From the IMG/VR virus record IMGVR_UViG_3300032116_001466, positions 1 to 21,895 of that record: a DNA stretch of 21,895 nucleotides; one strand, written 5' to 3'. How positions within the stretch are numbered: position 1 is the stretch's first letter; the number at the start of each line of letters is the position of its first letter. Below, piece by piece: positions 10,808 to 19,540 of the stretch. Both the position numbers and the translations under genes were made by a program. Source of the DNA: a virus. The notes below the pieces were generated by a model that was not told the origin of the DNA, ran no database searches, and was given only the letters and a program-made list of their open reading frames with translations.

Positions 10808-13072
10808 ATGGTTTTTACTCAACCCATTGCGTCTGGAAAATCTTTCTCTTATGGTTTCAAACCTAAGCAGAATATTCCTGAATCGCAGAAAAATGCGGAG
10901 TGGGCTTCAGAAAATGTAGACTGGTGCATTTCTATGTCACCGCTATGGTGGCGTACGAAATCAGACGAATTCTATAATCTATACAATGGTGTAAGGTCAG
11001 AGGAGCAGTTTGAACATTTGACAAAAACTTATGGCATTGAATTTCCTGCGGGAAAGATTAAACACATTCCTCTTGTACGCCCGCTTATTAATCGCATTCT
11101 ATCCGAAGCGGAGGAAAGACAATTTGAATTCTCGGCTCATGCAGAAGATGCGGAGTCAACAGAATCAAAAATTCAAAGTGTTTCTTCTCAACTTCTAAAT
11201 GAAATTATACAGCTTGTCAAATCCGACCAGGATATTGATAAAGCAATGGAGAAACTTGAGCGTTACTATCGCGAAGAGTATAAGAGCGAAACTGAAATAG
11301 GCGTACAGCATTTTATCAACCAATACATGCTTAAGCATCGTTTGGATAGAAAGTTTGCAGAAAACTTTTTGGATAAGATGATTACCGGCAAAGAGTTCTA
11401 TCGTGTACATGTAAATAGAATCGGAGAAGACCCGCAATACGAAGTAATTAAAGGTGATGAACTTTTCTACGCCGACAATGCTGTAAAGTGGGTTAACGAA
11501 TGTGACTGGGCTGTTCGGGTTAAACTACTTACCCCTACTGAAATTATTGACACCTTTGGTGAAAGGATGACTCAAGAGGATATTAAGAAAGTAGAGAGCT
11601 GGCTGAACATGTACCATAAAGATGCTTTCTACAGGCTGAACAATCCTTCGGAAGCCGACCAGGTTATTAACGATGGTTCTAAGACTTTTGTAAACTCTGC
11701 AGTTAACCACAAACTGGCGGTTTATTATGTTGAGTGGAAGTCTATACGGAAAATCAACTACATTAAAAATGAAAATAAATATGCAGAAGACGCTCCGTTC
11801 ATTAAAATTCTCAGCAATGAGGCTATTCGTGAATTGCCAAACGCTCGTAAAAAGAATGTACAAGTAGGTTATATTCAAGACCTTTGGTCTGGTGTACGGA
11901 TTGCAGATGATATTTATGTAGACCTGGGCAAGGTTAAACACCCTGTAAGGTCTATGTCAGAGCCGAGTAAGGTTTATCTGTCATTTAACGGTCTTACTTA
12001 TAACAGTAAGATAAAGCCATATTCTCTGATTGGAGAAACTAAAGACCTTCAGGATTTATATGATGTATTGCATTTCCATAAGGAGAACCTTATTGCCCTG
12101 TCTGGAGTAAGAGGTTCATATATGGATTTGTCGCAACTGCCTGATTTTAAGACAGGTAACGCTGCGGATAACATCAAAATGTTTATGTACTACAAGAAAT
12201 TGGGTACAGCATTTATTGACAGGTCTAAAGAAGGTGCTGACCGTACCTTTAACCAGTTTCCTTCCTATGACGAAACGCTTGGAGCAGGTCTTCAGGCGAT
12301 TCTGATGATGATTCAACATATTGAGGATGTGGCCGGACGGGTTGTGGGTGTTAATCGCCAGCAACTTGGAGCCACTCAATATTTTGATGGAAAGGCCACT
12401 ATGCAGCAAGCCATCCAGAATTCATCTATGGTAACCGAGTATTTGTTCAATGAACACGATGAGTTTATTGAGCGTGCTCTTACAGACCTGGCAAATGCTG
12501 CACGAGTATCGTATAAGTATGGAGTTGTTGGTCATTATACTGATTCAAAACGCCAACAGCAGATATTCCGTTTAGATGACGCCAATTTCCCCTTTGCCGA
12601 CTGGGGAGTCCACATTACTAACAAGAGTGCAGACAAGCGTTCTGTTATGGAACTAAAAGCTATGTCTGCAGAGTTGATTAAGCAAGGTATGTTGCAGATT
12701 GAAGACGCTCTTCCTCTGTTTAAGAAGACAGGCCTTGCTGAGATTGTCCGCGATATTGAGGTATCTGTGGCCAAGCGTCGTGCTCAAATGGAAGAACAGC
12801 AAGCTCAAATGCAACAACTGCAGGCACAACTTGCAGAAGCAAAGGGTCAGGCTGAGATACAGAAGCTACAAGCTCAAACTCAGGAGATTGCAGCTAAGAT
12901 TGAACAGAATCGTCTCAATCTTGAGTTGGAGCAGATGGCTCTTAGTCAGAAGAAAGATGTTGATATGTCCAAACTTGATTTGGATAAGAAGAGAATTGAA
13001 TTGGAAGCAAAGCAGCTTGAGGTATATGCAAGGCAAAATGCTGTCAAGTCTGCAGAAATTAAGAATAAATAA
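10808..13072 (+). CDS. Portal protein
   Basis: 754 residues, the size of crAss-like portals, directly after TerL. Early residues (WASENVDWCISMSPLWWRTKSDEFYNLYNG...IKHIPLVRPLINRILSEAEERQFEF) resemble portal N-terminal domains in which a helical clip region is followed by a conserved RP..N.L. The middle (GVNRQQLGATQYFDGKATMQQAIQNSSMVTEYLFNEHD) looks like the portal stem/crown region. The C-terminal ~100 residues are a Gln/Ala/Glu-rich coiled coil. The portal forms the dodecameric ring at one capsid vertex through which DNA enters and leaves. The identity rests on length, order and these patterns. Confidence 0.85.
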   Translation: MVFTQPIASGKSFSYGFKPKQNIPESQKNAEWASENVDWCISMSPLWWRTKSDEFYNLYNGVRSEEQFEHLTKTYGIEFPAGKIKHIPLVRPLINRILSEAEERQFEFSAHAEDAESTESKIQSVSSQLLNEIIQLVKSDQDIDKAMEKLERYYREEYKSETEIGVQHFINQYMLKHRLDRKFAENFLDKMITGKEFYRVHVNRIGEDPQYEVIKGDELFYADNAVKWVNECDWAVRVKLLTPTEIIDTFGERMTQEDIKKVESWLNMYHKDAFYRLNNPSEADQVINDGSKTFVNSAVNHKLAVYYVEWKSIRKINYIKNENKYAEDAPFIKILSNEAIRELPNARKKNVQVGYIQDLWSGVRIADDIYVDLGKVKHPVRSMSEPSKVYLSFNGLTYNSKIKPYSLIGETKDLQDLYDVLHFHKENLIALSGVRGSYMDLSQLPDFKTGNAADNIKMFMYYKKLGTAFIDRSKEGADRTFNQFPSYDETLGAGLQAILMMIQHIEDVAGRVVGVNRQQLGATQYFDGKATMQQAIQNSSMVTEYLFNEHDEFIERALTDLANAARVSYKYGVVGHYTDSKRQQQIFRLDDANFPFADWGVHITNKSADKRSVMELKAMSAELIKQGMLQIEDALPLFKKTGLAEIVRDIEVSVAKRRAQMEEQQAQMQQLQAQLAEAKGQAEIQKLQAQTQEIAAKIEQNRLNLELEQMALSQKKDVDMSKLDLDKKRIELEAKQLEVYARQNAVKSAEIKNK

Positions 13073-13084
13073 AGTGTCAAAGAC

Positions 13085-14164
13085 ATGGAAATAGTTCAAT
13101 CAGACGACTTAGCTCAAGGAGCAGATGTGTTGTCATCGATTCCGACGATTACATCGGAAGAAGAATTAAAGAATCTACTTGGTGACCAAAAAGCTGAAGC
13201 AAAACCAGCCCCAGTTCAACAAGAAGAAAAGAAACCTGCAAATCCCAATGCTATCGGAGAGGCTGTTGATTCAGAAGCTGACGATAAGCAAGAAGACGAG
13301 GCCAATCAAGAAGAGGCTCCGGTCGAATATCCGACTTTACTCCATTACTTGGATGAGAAGTTTGAATTTGGCTTGAATCTTGAAGGTGTAAATGAGCTGA
13401 CAAAGGAACAAGAGGCAGAAGCACTTGAAGGAATCATTGAAAGAATGACCGAAGGTGTAAATGCCAAACTTTCCGAGTATCAGCAATTTGAAGCCTACTT
13501 ACAGGACCCTGAAATACAGGAAGTTCTGCGGGCCAAGCAGGAGGGTAAGTCCCTGAAAGACCTTTACAATGGGTTTGCGTCATCTCCGGAAGGAATGGAT
13601 GACAATGACCTGGCAGTATCGGACTTTAAGAAGCGTTTCCCCAAATCACCTGAGCAAGCTATTCAGGCGATGGTGGATTCGCTGAAACAGAACGGACAGT
13701 TTGAACCTTTTGTCAAATCGCTTCGTGAGCAGTTAGCTGAAGAGCAAAGTCTTGAACAGCAACAGAAAGCTGAAGCAGCGAAAAGAGAAGAGGAACAACA
13801 GGCCGCTCGTTATCAGGAGGAAGTTCAGCGTTATCAGAACTATCTTTCAGGTATTAACCAAGTGTATGGTGTACCGCTAAATCGGGAGATGAAAGAAGCC
13901 GTCTTCCAAATCACGACTGTCAGAGACAAAGACGGGATGACTGCACTGGACTATGCGTTACAAAGTGACGAAGGTACAGTACTTGCAGCACTCGGAGTTG
14001 CTTTTATGAAAGACATGATTCAAAACAGTGCTTCAATTCAAAAGAACCGTGCAAGAAGCCGGGTTATGGACAAAATCTTTGACAATCCTGAAAAGCTACA
14101 AAGTAGCGGAGGAAGGGTTACTGCTGATGACCCCTATGACCCAAGCGTTCTGAATCGTTTCTAA
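13085..14164 (+). CDS. Putative capsid scaffolding/assembly protein
   Basis: 359 residues, 12 bases after the portal and just before the major capsid gene, where scaffolds are usually encoded. The N-terminal ~90 residues are acidic, low in complexity and probably disordered (Q/E/A/P-rich). A helical middle follows (LSEYQQFEAYLQDPEIQEVLRAKQEG), then a long Gln/Glu coiled coil (~220-255). The C-terminus is basic near RARSRVMDKIF and ends DPYDPSVLNRF, suiting capsid-protein contact. Composition and position fit an internal scaffold; no protease motif was recognised. Confidence 0.65.
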   Translation: MEIVQSDDLAQGADVLSSIPTITSEEELKNLLGDQKAEAKPAPVQQEEKKPANPNAIGEAVDSEADDKQEDEANQEEAPVEYPTLLHYLDEKFEFGLNLEGVNELTKEQEAEALEGIIERMTEGVNAKLSEYQQFEAYLQDPEIQEVLRAKQEGKSLKDLYNGFASSPEGMDDNDLAVSDFKKRFPKSPEQAIQAMVDSLKQNGQFEPFVKSLREQLAEEQSLEQQQKAEAAKREEEQQAARYQEEVQRYQNYLSGINQVYGVPLNREMKEAVFQITTVRDKDGMTALDYALQSDEGTVLAALGVAFMKDMIQNSASIQKNRARSRVMDKIFDNPEKLQSSGGRVTADDPYDPSVLNRF

Positions 14165-14166
14165 AC

Positions 14167-14179
14167 TTTAATTTTAAAA
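14167..14179 (+). promoter_or_regulatory. A/T-rich leader motif before capsid gene
   Basis: TTTAATTTTAAAA, 12 bases before the capsid ATG. The identical 13-mer lies two bases before the 17193 start, and a similar TTAATTTTTAATTAA lies before 15670. No SD sequence is present at any of these starts. The motif may enhance translation of abundant virion proteins, as A/T-rich unstructured leaders do in Bacteroidota. Confidence 0.5.
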
Positions 14180-14191
14180 CTCTTAAATAAA

Positions 14192-15655
14192 ATGAGAATC
14201 GTATCGAGAATTGCTAACAATTTGCTGCATAGCCGTAACACCGCCACCATGCGTGAGCTGGAGAAGCTTTTTGCAGTAGCTCCTAATCTGGCGGCAAAGA
14301 CTATCCGTCTTTTCCCTCAGCATTCTATTTCCTTCCTTACCGAAGGTCTTGGTGAAATTTATGACATCAAAGCTCAATCTGACAGCTTTGTTGGCGTAAA
14401 CGACAAACAGTACAAGTGGAAGATTCGTGGACATCAGGTTCCTCGCATTAAGTTTGCAACCCGCTCAACAGGTGGTGCTATCACCAGCGGCTCTACTCTT
14501 GGTGCAAACGGTCTTGAATTTATCGTAGCTTTCAACAGTGCTTACTACAATCCTTATGACATCATCAAACTCGAAGACAACAGCTTGCTTTTTGTAACTG
14601 CCGGTCCTGTGTTTATTGGTGAAGGTGTGTGGGAATACACTGTTCGTGTCAACACGAATGTTATGACCGAAGGTGTTTCATCTGCTCTTTGCGTTGCCGG
14701 TCGTGACTCTGGTCCTGCTGGTAAAGCATTCCCTGAGCTTTCTGACCGTGGATATCTGTCCACCACTCAGGCTCATGAGGAGCATGTAAACTACCTGACC
14801 AAAGTGCGTTACGACTGGACTTGGTCTGCTGACGCTGCTGCTACTAAGTATCTTATTGAAGATATCGTTCCTCACAATGGTAAAGCCGTTAAGGTTAACT
14901 ATGTGACTGACGAACTCTTCCGTGCTGCTATGGAGCAGTTTCACCTGAATAAGGAAATGGAACTTATCTATGGTCGTACTACAATGGATGCTAACGGTCG
15001 CTGCTTCCTGCAAGACCCTAAGACTGGCCAAGATATCGTAAAAGGCGACGGTCTTATCGCTCAAATTGCTGACAGCCAAAAGCAAACCTACAGCAAACTG
15101 ACTATCGGTCTGCTTGAGGATGCAATGTCTGACCTGTCACTCCGCTCACCTAAACCTACTGGCAACACTTGGTTGATGACCACTGGCCGCGAAGGTTATA
15201 AGGAATTTGGCCGCCTCATGCGTGCTGAGCACAAGGCAGGTTGGCAGCTTCAGCCGAATTCTTATGTTCAGACTAAGAACGGAAAGATTCAACTGGGTGC
15301 TGAGTACAACGCCTACACCTTCCAGGGTAACACAATCGTTGTAAACGTGAACGGAGTATTTGACCATCCTGCTAACCCTTCAGAGAAAGACTCTAACGGT
15401 AAGCCACTTGAGTCAAGCAAGTTCCTGTTTATCGACATGTCTACTTATGACGGTGTAAAAAATATTCAGATGATTGCTAAAGACGGACGCTCCTTCATCA
15501 CTGGACTCGTAGCGGGTATCGGTGGCGAAGACGGAAAGACTTCCGGTGCTGCAAGCTCTACTCTGGATGGTTCTTCTAAAACTATCATTGGAACAATGGG
15601 TGTGGTTCTCCACAATCCTTATTCCTCAATGATGCTTGAGAAGAAAGTGTCTTAA
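14192..15655 (+). CDS. Major capsid protein (HK97-fold expected)
   Basis: 487 residues, the usual size of crAss-like major capsid proteins, placed after the portal and scaffold-like genes. The N-terminus is short and helical (MRIVSRIANNLLHSRNTATMRELEKLFAV), followed by mainly beta sequence with many Gly/Ser/Thr and aromatic residues. No signal peptide is seen. Codon use is rich in GCT, GGT and CGT, as expected for a highly expressed gene. A region around 265-300 (KLTIGLLEDAMSDLSLRSPKPTGNTWLMTTGREGYKEF) resembles the spine-helix and P-domain strands of HK97-fold proteins; this is pattern reading, not a fold prediction. It builds the icosahedral shell. Confidence 0.8.
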   Translation: MRIVSRIANNLLHSRNTATMRELEKLFAVAPNLAAKTIRLFPQHSISFLTEGLGEIYDIKAQSDSFVGVNDKQYKWKIRGHQVPRIKFATRSTGGAITSGSTLGANGLEFIVAFNSAYYNPYDIIKLEDNSLLFVTAGPVFIGEGVWEYTVRVNTNVMTEGVSSALCVAGRDSGPAGKAFPELSDRGYLSTTQAHEEHVNYLTKVRYDWTWSADAAATKYLIEDIVPHNGKAVKVNYVTDELFRAAMEQFHLNKEMELIYGRTTMDANGRCFLQDPKTGQDIVKGDGLIAQIADSQKQTYSKLTIGLLEDAMSDLSLRSPKPTGNTWLMTTGREGYKEFGRLMRAEHKAGWQLQPNSYVQTKNGKIQLGAEYNAYTFQGNTIVVNVNGVFDHPANPSEKDSNGKPLESSKFLFIDMSTYDGVKNIQMIAKDGRSFITGLVAGIGGEDGKTSGAASSTLDGSSKTIIGTMGVVLHNPYSSMMLEKKVS

Positions 15656-15669
15656 TTTTTAATTAACCT

Positions 15670-16488
15670 ATGCAAAGCATAACAATCATGAAAACCGAAG
15701 AAGAAGTTCTGTCAATGACGGAAGAAAACGGAACAATTACATTTTGTGCATTTCGTCCTCGTACTCAACAAGCTGTTACTTGTCGACCATTGCAAGACAA
15801 GTCCGGTAAACTGTACACTGGACAAGGCACTTATGGATACTATGAACTTTTAACTGAAGATGATAAGCGTAAACTGCCTTTTATATTTGACTACGAAACT
15901 TCAGTAGTAGTTGAAGAAGGAAAGGTGCTTAATCTTAGTGACCCTTATGATGCAGCGTTGTGGAAGTGGTTGAAGAAACACCCATACATTGCATTAGATA
16001 AGTCACTCGGAGGTACTAGTCGTGACAAAGTTTTCTATGTTGCAAATGAGCGCAAAGAAGCCAAAGAGCGTATTGACAAATCAGCGAAAATTGACGAGGC
16101 ACGACCTGCCGTACGCAAGCTTTCGCAACAAGACCAGGTACGCGTGGCAAAAGCTCTTGGACTAGAAGCTGCAGCAGGATTTTCTCCTGAGCAGGTTTTG
16201 GATTGGCTGCTTAACAAAGCAACCACATCTCCTGAAACCGTGCTGGCTACAATTGACCCTGCCAATAAGGCTAAGACCAACGCAAAAGTCTTTGTTAAAG
16301 ACATTGTAAAATGGAGTGTAATTGAACGCGGTCGTGATGGAGTATTTTACTTCGGTGGTCAGGATGGCATTAATTTAGGCCATACTGAAGACATGGTTGT
16401 TGACTATCTCATTAGCCCTGAAAACGCTGAGCGTGTGAAGGCTATGAGAGCAATGCTGGCTGAAAAGACTAAAACTAAAGTTGACTGA
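15670..16488 (+). CDS. Putative virion protein downstream of capsid gene
   Basis: 272 residues. N-terminal strands (EENGTITFCAFRPRTQQAVTCRPLQDK) are followed by PYDAALWKWLKKHPYIALDK, a charged helical stretch (NERKEAKERIDKSAKIDEARPAVRKL) and a globular C-terminal part (FSPEQVLDWLLNKATTSPETV...KWSVIERGRDGVFYFGG). An alternative start at codon 7 (ATG at 15688) is possible. It lies 14 bases after the capsid gene, and its stop overlaps the next ATG (TGATG). Position suggests a capsid-associated or head-completion protein. No family is recognised with certainty. Confidence 0.6.
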   Translation: MQSITIMKTEEEVLSMTEENGTITFCAFRPRTQQAVTCRPLQDKSGKLYTGQGTYGYYELLTEDDKRKLPFIFDYETSVVVEEGKVLNLSDPYDAALWKWLKKHPYIALDKSLGGTSRDKVFYVANERKEAKERIDKSAKIDEARPAVRKLSQQDQVRVAKALGLEAAAGFSPEQVLDWLLNKATTSPETVLATIDPANKAKTNAKVFVKDIVKWSVIERGRDGVFYFGGQDGINLGHTEDMVVDYLISPENAERVKAMRAMLAEKTKTKVD

Positions 16489-17162
16489 TGAACGCACTGG
16501 ATGCATATCGCGATGTATTGAAAGAACTGGATAAGTTTGAGTCTCCGACTTTCTCTTTGAAAGACTTTAATTATTTCTATAACAAAGCGATATCCCAGTA
16601 TGTTGATAACAACTATCGACAGTTGGATTTGGTGGTGAAGGATACTGAGGATTTAGCCTCATTTACTTCACCATCTTATCTTACTACGGTATCTTCTGTT
16701 GGAGTAATAACATTGCCTTCTGATTTTAGGCATCTACTCTCTCTGAAGATTTCAGTTAGGTTTAAAACAAATGTTGGCAAATATAAAAGTGGAGTGACTT
16801 ACGATTTTTGGCCAGAGCGAATGAAGTCTGGTCAAAAAGGTTTCCGTTATCGCAGTGCGTATGGAAAACCAAATTATCGTCGGTACTACTATGAGGTAAA
16901 CAATGGTACAATTAAAATACTATTTGATTCCTCTAAGGTTGAGTTTGTAGGAAGTAACAATGCTGTTATCGATTACATTACACAACCTTCGGAAGTAACG
17001 ATTACAAATTTGACTACCTATACTAATCCATTGCAATTTAATACGGGAGTTACTCGTAATAATATCTACTATGAAATTGTCAATATATGTCGAGCCATCT
17101 TTTTAGAAAATATTGAATCCGCAAGGACTCCAATAGCTATGCAAGAAGCTGCTTCGCAATAA
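16488..17162 (+). CDS. Putative head-tail connector/ring protein
   Basis: 224 residues. A helical start (ALDAYRDVLKELDKFESPTFSLKDFNYFYNKAISQYVDNNYRQLD) leads to a beta-rich middle (VGVITLPSDFRHLLSLKISVRF...YDFWPERM) and ends with a helix (YYEIVNICRAIFLENIESAR). This helix-beta-helix plan is typical of the small adaptor and ring proteins between portal and tail in podovirus-like phages, including crAss-like ones. The gene at 18146 has a similar plan, and both sit in the head-completion region. Specific identity is not certain. Confidence 0.55.
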   Translation: MNALDAYRDVLKELDKFESPTFSLKDFNYFYNKAISQYVDNNYRQLDLVVKDTEDLASFTSPSYLTTVSSVGVITLPSDFRHLLSLKISVRFKTNVGKYKSGVTYDFWPERMKSGQKGFRYRSAYGKPNYRRYYYEVNNGTIKILFDSSKVEFVGSNNAVIDYITQPSEVTITNLTTYTNPLQFNTGVTRNNIYYEIVNICRAIFLENIESARTPIAMQEAASQ

Positions 17163-17177
17163 ATCATTGTTTAACCT

Positions 17178-17190
17178 TTTAATTTTAAAA
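17178..17190 (+). promoter_or_regulatory. A/T-rich leader motif, second copy
   Basis: TTTAATTTTAAAA, identical to 14167-14179, ending two bases before the ATG at 17193. Like the capsid gene, this start has no SD motif. The shared leader suggests the 316-residue product is also made in quantity. Confidence 0.5.
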
Positions 17191-17192
17191 AA

Positions 17193-18143
17193 ATGTTTAA
17201 TATTCCTGTAAAAGAGATTATCGTAAATGACGATTCTCAAGTTCGTGCTCTTGAAGATGACGGAACCGCGTATGCTGACAACGATATTGTTGGTAGTACA
17301 AATACCGGTGGTCTTATTCTTGAAGGCTTTATCAACGAAGTAATTTGGTGTACTTCTACCGCAGCTGCGGCTAACACTGCTCGTGGTGGCAGAGCTTCAT
17401 ATTTCAACGGAGCTAGTGGTGCTGCAAGACTTATTAGAACCGCAGCATCTTCTGGAACTGCAGAAACCGCAGCTTTTACAATTACTGCTGCAGCTGGTGC
17501 AAAGCGTGGTGACACATATCGTGTTGTAACTGACTCTCTTGACTTGACTCCTACCGAGTATCAGAACCGTCCTACTGAAAAGCGTTACCAACTTTCTGTT
17601 GATTGCGCAAACGCAACTGCAATTGCAACTGAACTTGCTGCTCGCATTAATGCTGACAAATCTGCTCAAGTAACTGCTTTTGTAGGTGAGACTGCAGATG
17701 CTGGTAAGATTGTTCTTGTAGCAAAAAGAGTTGGTGTAACTGTTTCATTGCATGTTGGTGAATACAATGTGTGGGACCAGACAACATACACTGTAAGCTT
17801 GACTCGTGTTGCAAACGCAACTGCCGTTGATGTTGTTACTGCTGCTAACCAAACAACTGCTGCGGCTGCTCTTCCTGTTGGAACTTATGATGCTCTCAAG
17901 AACATCAACTGGGCTAAGAACTTCCACATTGACCAAAATGTCAACTGGATGCCTCTTCCTGGAGCAAGCTACAACACTTACTACTTTGAAGTAGTTAGTC
18001 CGCTTGCTGGTGCAACCACAGGTACTGACTCTGTTCCTAACCAAGTAAATAACAACCAAATCTATGGCGTTCGTCTCTATGTAAAGAGCGGACTTACCCT
18101 GGATACTGCCCTCAACCTGGTTGATGGTGACTTGGCTGCTTAA
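17193..18143 (+). CDS. Abundant virion structural protein, role unassigned
   Basis: 316 residues, rich in Ala, Thr, Val, Gly and Asn and probably mostly beta. The N-terminal part (FNIPVKEIIVNDDSQVRALEDDGTAYADND) and Ala/Thr-rich repetitive segments (TSTAAAANTARGG; TAASSGTAETAAFTITAAAGA) point to a surface or tube-like structural protein. A central part (EKRYQLSVDCANATAIATELAARINAD) has a strand-helix pattern seen in tail-tube and decoration proteins. Heavy use of GCT and ACT codons and the leader shared with the capsid gene suggest high expression. It could be a capsid-decoration, head-fibre or tail component. Confidence 0.6.
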   Translation: MFNIPVKEIIVNDDSQVRALEDDGTAYADNDIVGSTNTGGLILEGFINEVIWCTSTAAAANTARGGRASYFNGASGAARLIRTAASSGTAETAAFTITAAAGAKRGDTYRVVTDSLDLTPTEYQNRPTEKRYQLSVDCANATAIATELAARINADKSAQVTAFVGETADAGKIVLVAKRVGVTVSLHVGEYNVWDQTTYTVSLTRVANATAVDVVTAANQTTAAAALPVGTYDALKNINWAKNFHIDQNVNWMPLPGASYNTYYFEVVSPLAGATTGTDSVPNQVNNNQIYGVRLYVKSGLTLDTALNLVDGDLAA

Positions 18144-18145
18144 TT

Positions 18146-18778
18146 ATGACTGAGTTTGAGATTGTGTCTTCTGTGATGGAATTGGTGACCTCCAGTGAGG
18201 GGGTCACCAATACCTCACTTTCTCCTGAGCAAGTTGCTGATGAGATTGATACGCTTCGCATTCGCATGGCTGCTGAGCTGGACGGCAGGTCTTTATTCCG
18301 TCGTCCATATCAAGGATTTACTCAAACAATTAAAAGTCTAAGTGTTCTAAAAGATTCCAACCGAGTTTCTTACTTGGATATTCCAAGGTTGGCAATACAA
18401 TTAAATGGGGAACCTGCTTGTCTCTACATTGGAGGCAAGGACGATAAGTCTCCCTATAGACTTGTTACAGGGAACTTGGAAAATTATGTTCATGACCATT
18501 TCATTGGTAAAATGCCAATAGCTCATTATCAGGAAGGTAGGATTACATTCAGAAATGTAGCTCCTCAGCAAATTAAACTGATTGCTGTTTTTGAAGACCC
18601 TTCTGATTTAGAAACTTATGGAGATTATGACCCTGAGACAAGTGAGTATCCTATGCCTGCTTCAATGATAGATTCTTTGATTGGTAAAACAGCAGAGTCT
18701 TATTTGAGAGCAATGTATCGCATTCGTCCACAGCCTAATACTCAAACCGACTTACCAAATGCGGGACCTAAATCTTGA
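18146..18778 (+). CDS. Putative head-tail adaptor/tail stem protein
   Basis: 210 residues, starting 2 bases after the previous stop. Helices (SPEQVADEIDTLRIRMAAELDG) come first, then beta sequence (IKSLSVLKDSNRVSYLDIPRLAIQLNGEPACLYIGG), and a late helix (ASMIDSLIGKTAESYLRAMYRIRP) with a Pro/Asn-rich tail. The order of elements resembles the 16488-17162 product, as in serial connector proteins stacked under the portal. It overlaps the next gene by 20 bases. Family not certain. Confidence 0.55.
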   Translation: MTEFEIVSSVMELVTSSEGVTNTSLSPEQVADEIDTLRIRMAAELDGRSLFRRPYQGFTQTIKSLSVLKDSNRVSYLDIPRLAIQLNGEPACLYIGGKDDKSPYRLVTGNLENYVHDHFIGKMPIAHYQEGRITFRNVAPQQIKLIAVFEDPSDLETYGDYDPETSEYPMPASMIDSLIGKTAESYLRAMYRIRPQPNTQTDLPNAGPKS

Positions 18779-19088
18779 TACTTTTTCAAGAGAGGTAAGA
18801 GATAAACTCAGAGACAAAGGAATAGAGCTTCCTCGCCATGTGGTAAATCACATGGTCAAAAGTTTTTTTAAACATGCTGAAAAGACCGCTTCTTTAGGAG
18901 AGGGTCGCTTTATGCTATGGGGAAGAAATCTAACTACTATCTATAATATTATAGATAAAGAAAAACTTTGTAACGAGTTAGCGATTGGAGAAAATGTACT
19001 AACTGCTGACCATCTTATTAGAATAAATAAGATGCAGCGTAATGCAAAACGCTTTTATAAAAGAATGGCTTTAACATTACCTGAATGA
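18759..19088 (+). CDS. Putative HU/IHF-like DNA-binding protein 1
   Basis: 109 residues. The first ~55 (FSREVRDKLRDKGIELPRHVVNHMVKSFFKHAEKTASLGEGRFMLWG) match the HU/IHF plan: a helix, a turn with a small residue before a second helix of pattern hxxhhxxhhxxh, then G-E-G-R-h-x-h-x-G leading to the first strand. HU-family proteins bend DNA and compact it. The arm with the conserved Pro is not evident and the C-terminal half looks helical, so the domain may be divergent. From memory, crAss-like phages carry IHF-like genes near the structural block. The next gene has a similar pattern. Confidence 0.4.
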   Translation: MRDLNLDTFSREVRDKLRDKGIELPRHVVNHMVKSFFKHAEKTASLGEGRFMLWGRNLTTIYNIIDKEKLCNELAIGENVLTADHLIRINKMQRNAKRFYKRMALTLPE

Positions 19089-19540
19089 AAAAGAGACAGC
19101 ATGTTCTCCCTTGCGGAAGAGTTATCTACTATAAAGAAACCACTCCAAAAGATATTGGCACAGGTAAAGCAATGGTTGCTCTTTTAAATGAGAACCGCAA
19201 AGAATTAGATAAATTATATTCTTACTATAACGCAGGTAGGAATAAAGTTAAATGGTCAGGACTTGTATATGGCAAGTTTTGTGAAGTTTTAACTGACCAT
19301 CTCATTGATTGTATGATGAATGGTGACAGAGTTGAAACACTTGATGGTCACAAATGGATGATTGCCGGCAATAAAAAGCTAAACACTCGTCATGCAAACT
19401 GGCACAGCGATGGAATTAGTTATGGTGTTGTAATTACGGGAATAAAAGGTAACTTTGGAGTAAGACTCTCAACAAAGAAACGAAAAGAACTACAGTCGAG
19501 AATTATGTCAGGTCAAAACTATCATATTGGCCATGAGTAA
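19085..19540 (+). CDS. Putative HU/IHF-like DNA-binding protein 2
   Basis: 151 residues, ATGA-coupled to the preceding gene. The segment LVYGKFCEVLTDHLIDCMMNGDRVETLDGHKWMIAG repeats the HU-like helix-then-GxRVxL-strand plan of its neighbour, with an extra ~55-residue N-terminal part (HVLPCGRVIYYKETTPKDIGTGKAMVALL). The C-terminal part is basic (STKKRKELQSRI), suiting DNA binding. A heterodimer with the upstream product, like IHF alpha and beta, is a natural reading but inferred. The start of the large downstream frame overlaps its end by 8 bases. Confidence 0.4.
   Translation: MKKRQHVLPCGRVIYYKETTPKDIGTGKAMVALLNENRKELDKLYSYYNAGRNKVKWSGLVYGKFCEVLTDHLIDCMMNGDRVETLDGHKWMIAGNKKLNTRHANWHSDGISYGVVITGIKGNFGVRLSTKKRKELQSRIMSGQNYHIGHE

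Noticed and set aside
12699-13094. 131-codon plus-strand frame at the portal 3' end
   Set aside because: It is a basic, Leu/Arg-rich shadow of the portal's Gln/Glu coiled-coil codons.
10808-18143. Stop-codon reassignment, known in some crAss-like phages
   Set aside because: All structural genes read through full length with the standard code and end at normal stops, so no recoding is needed here.
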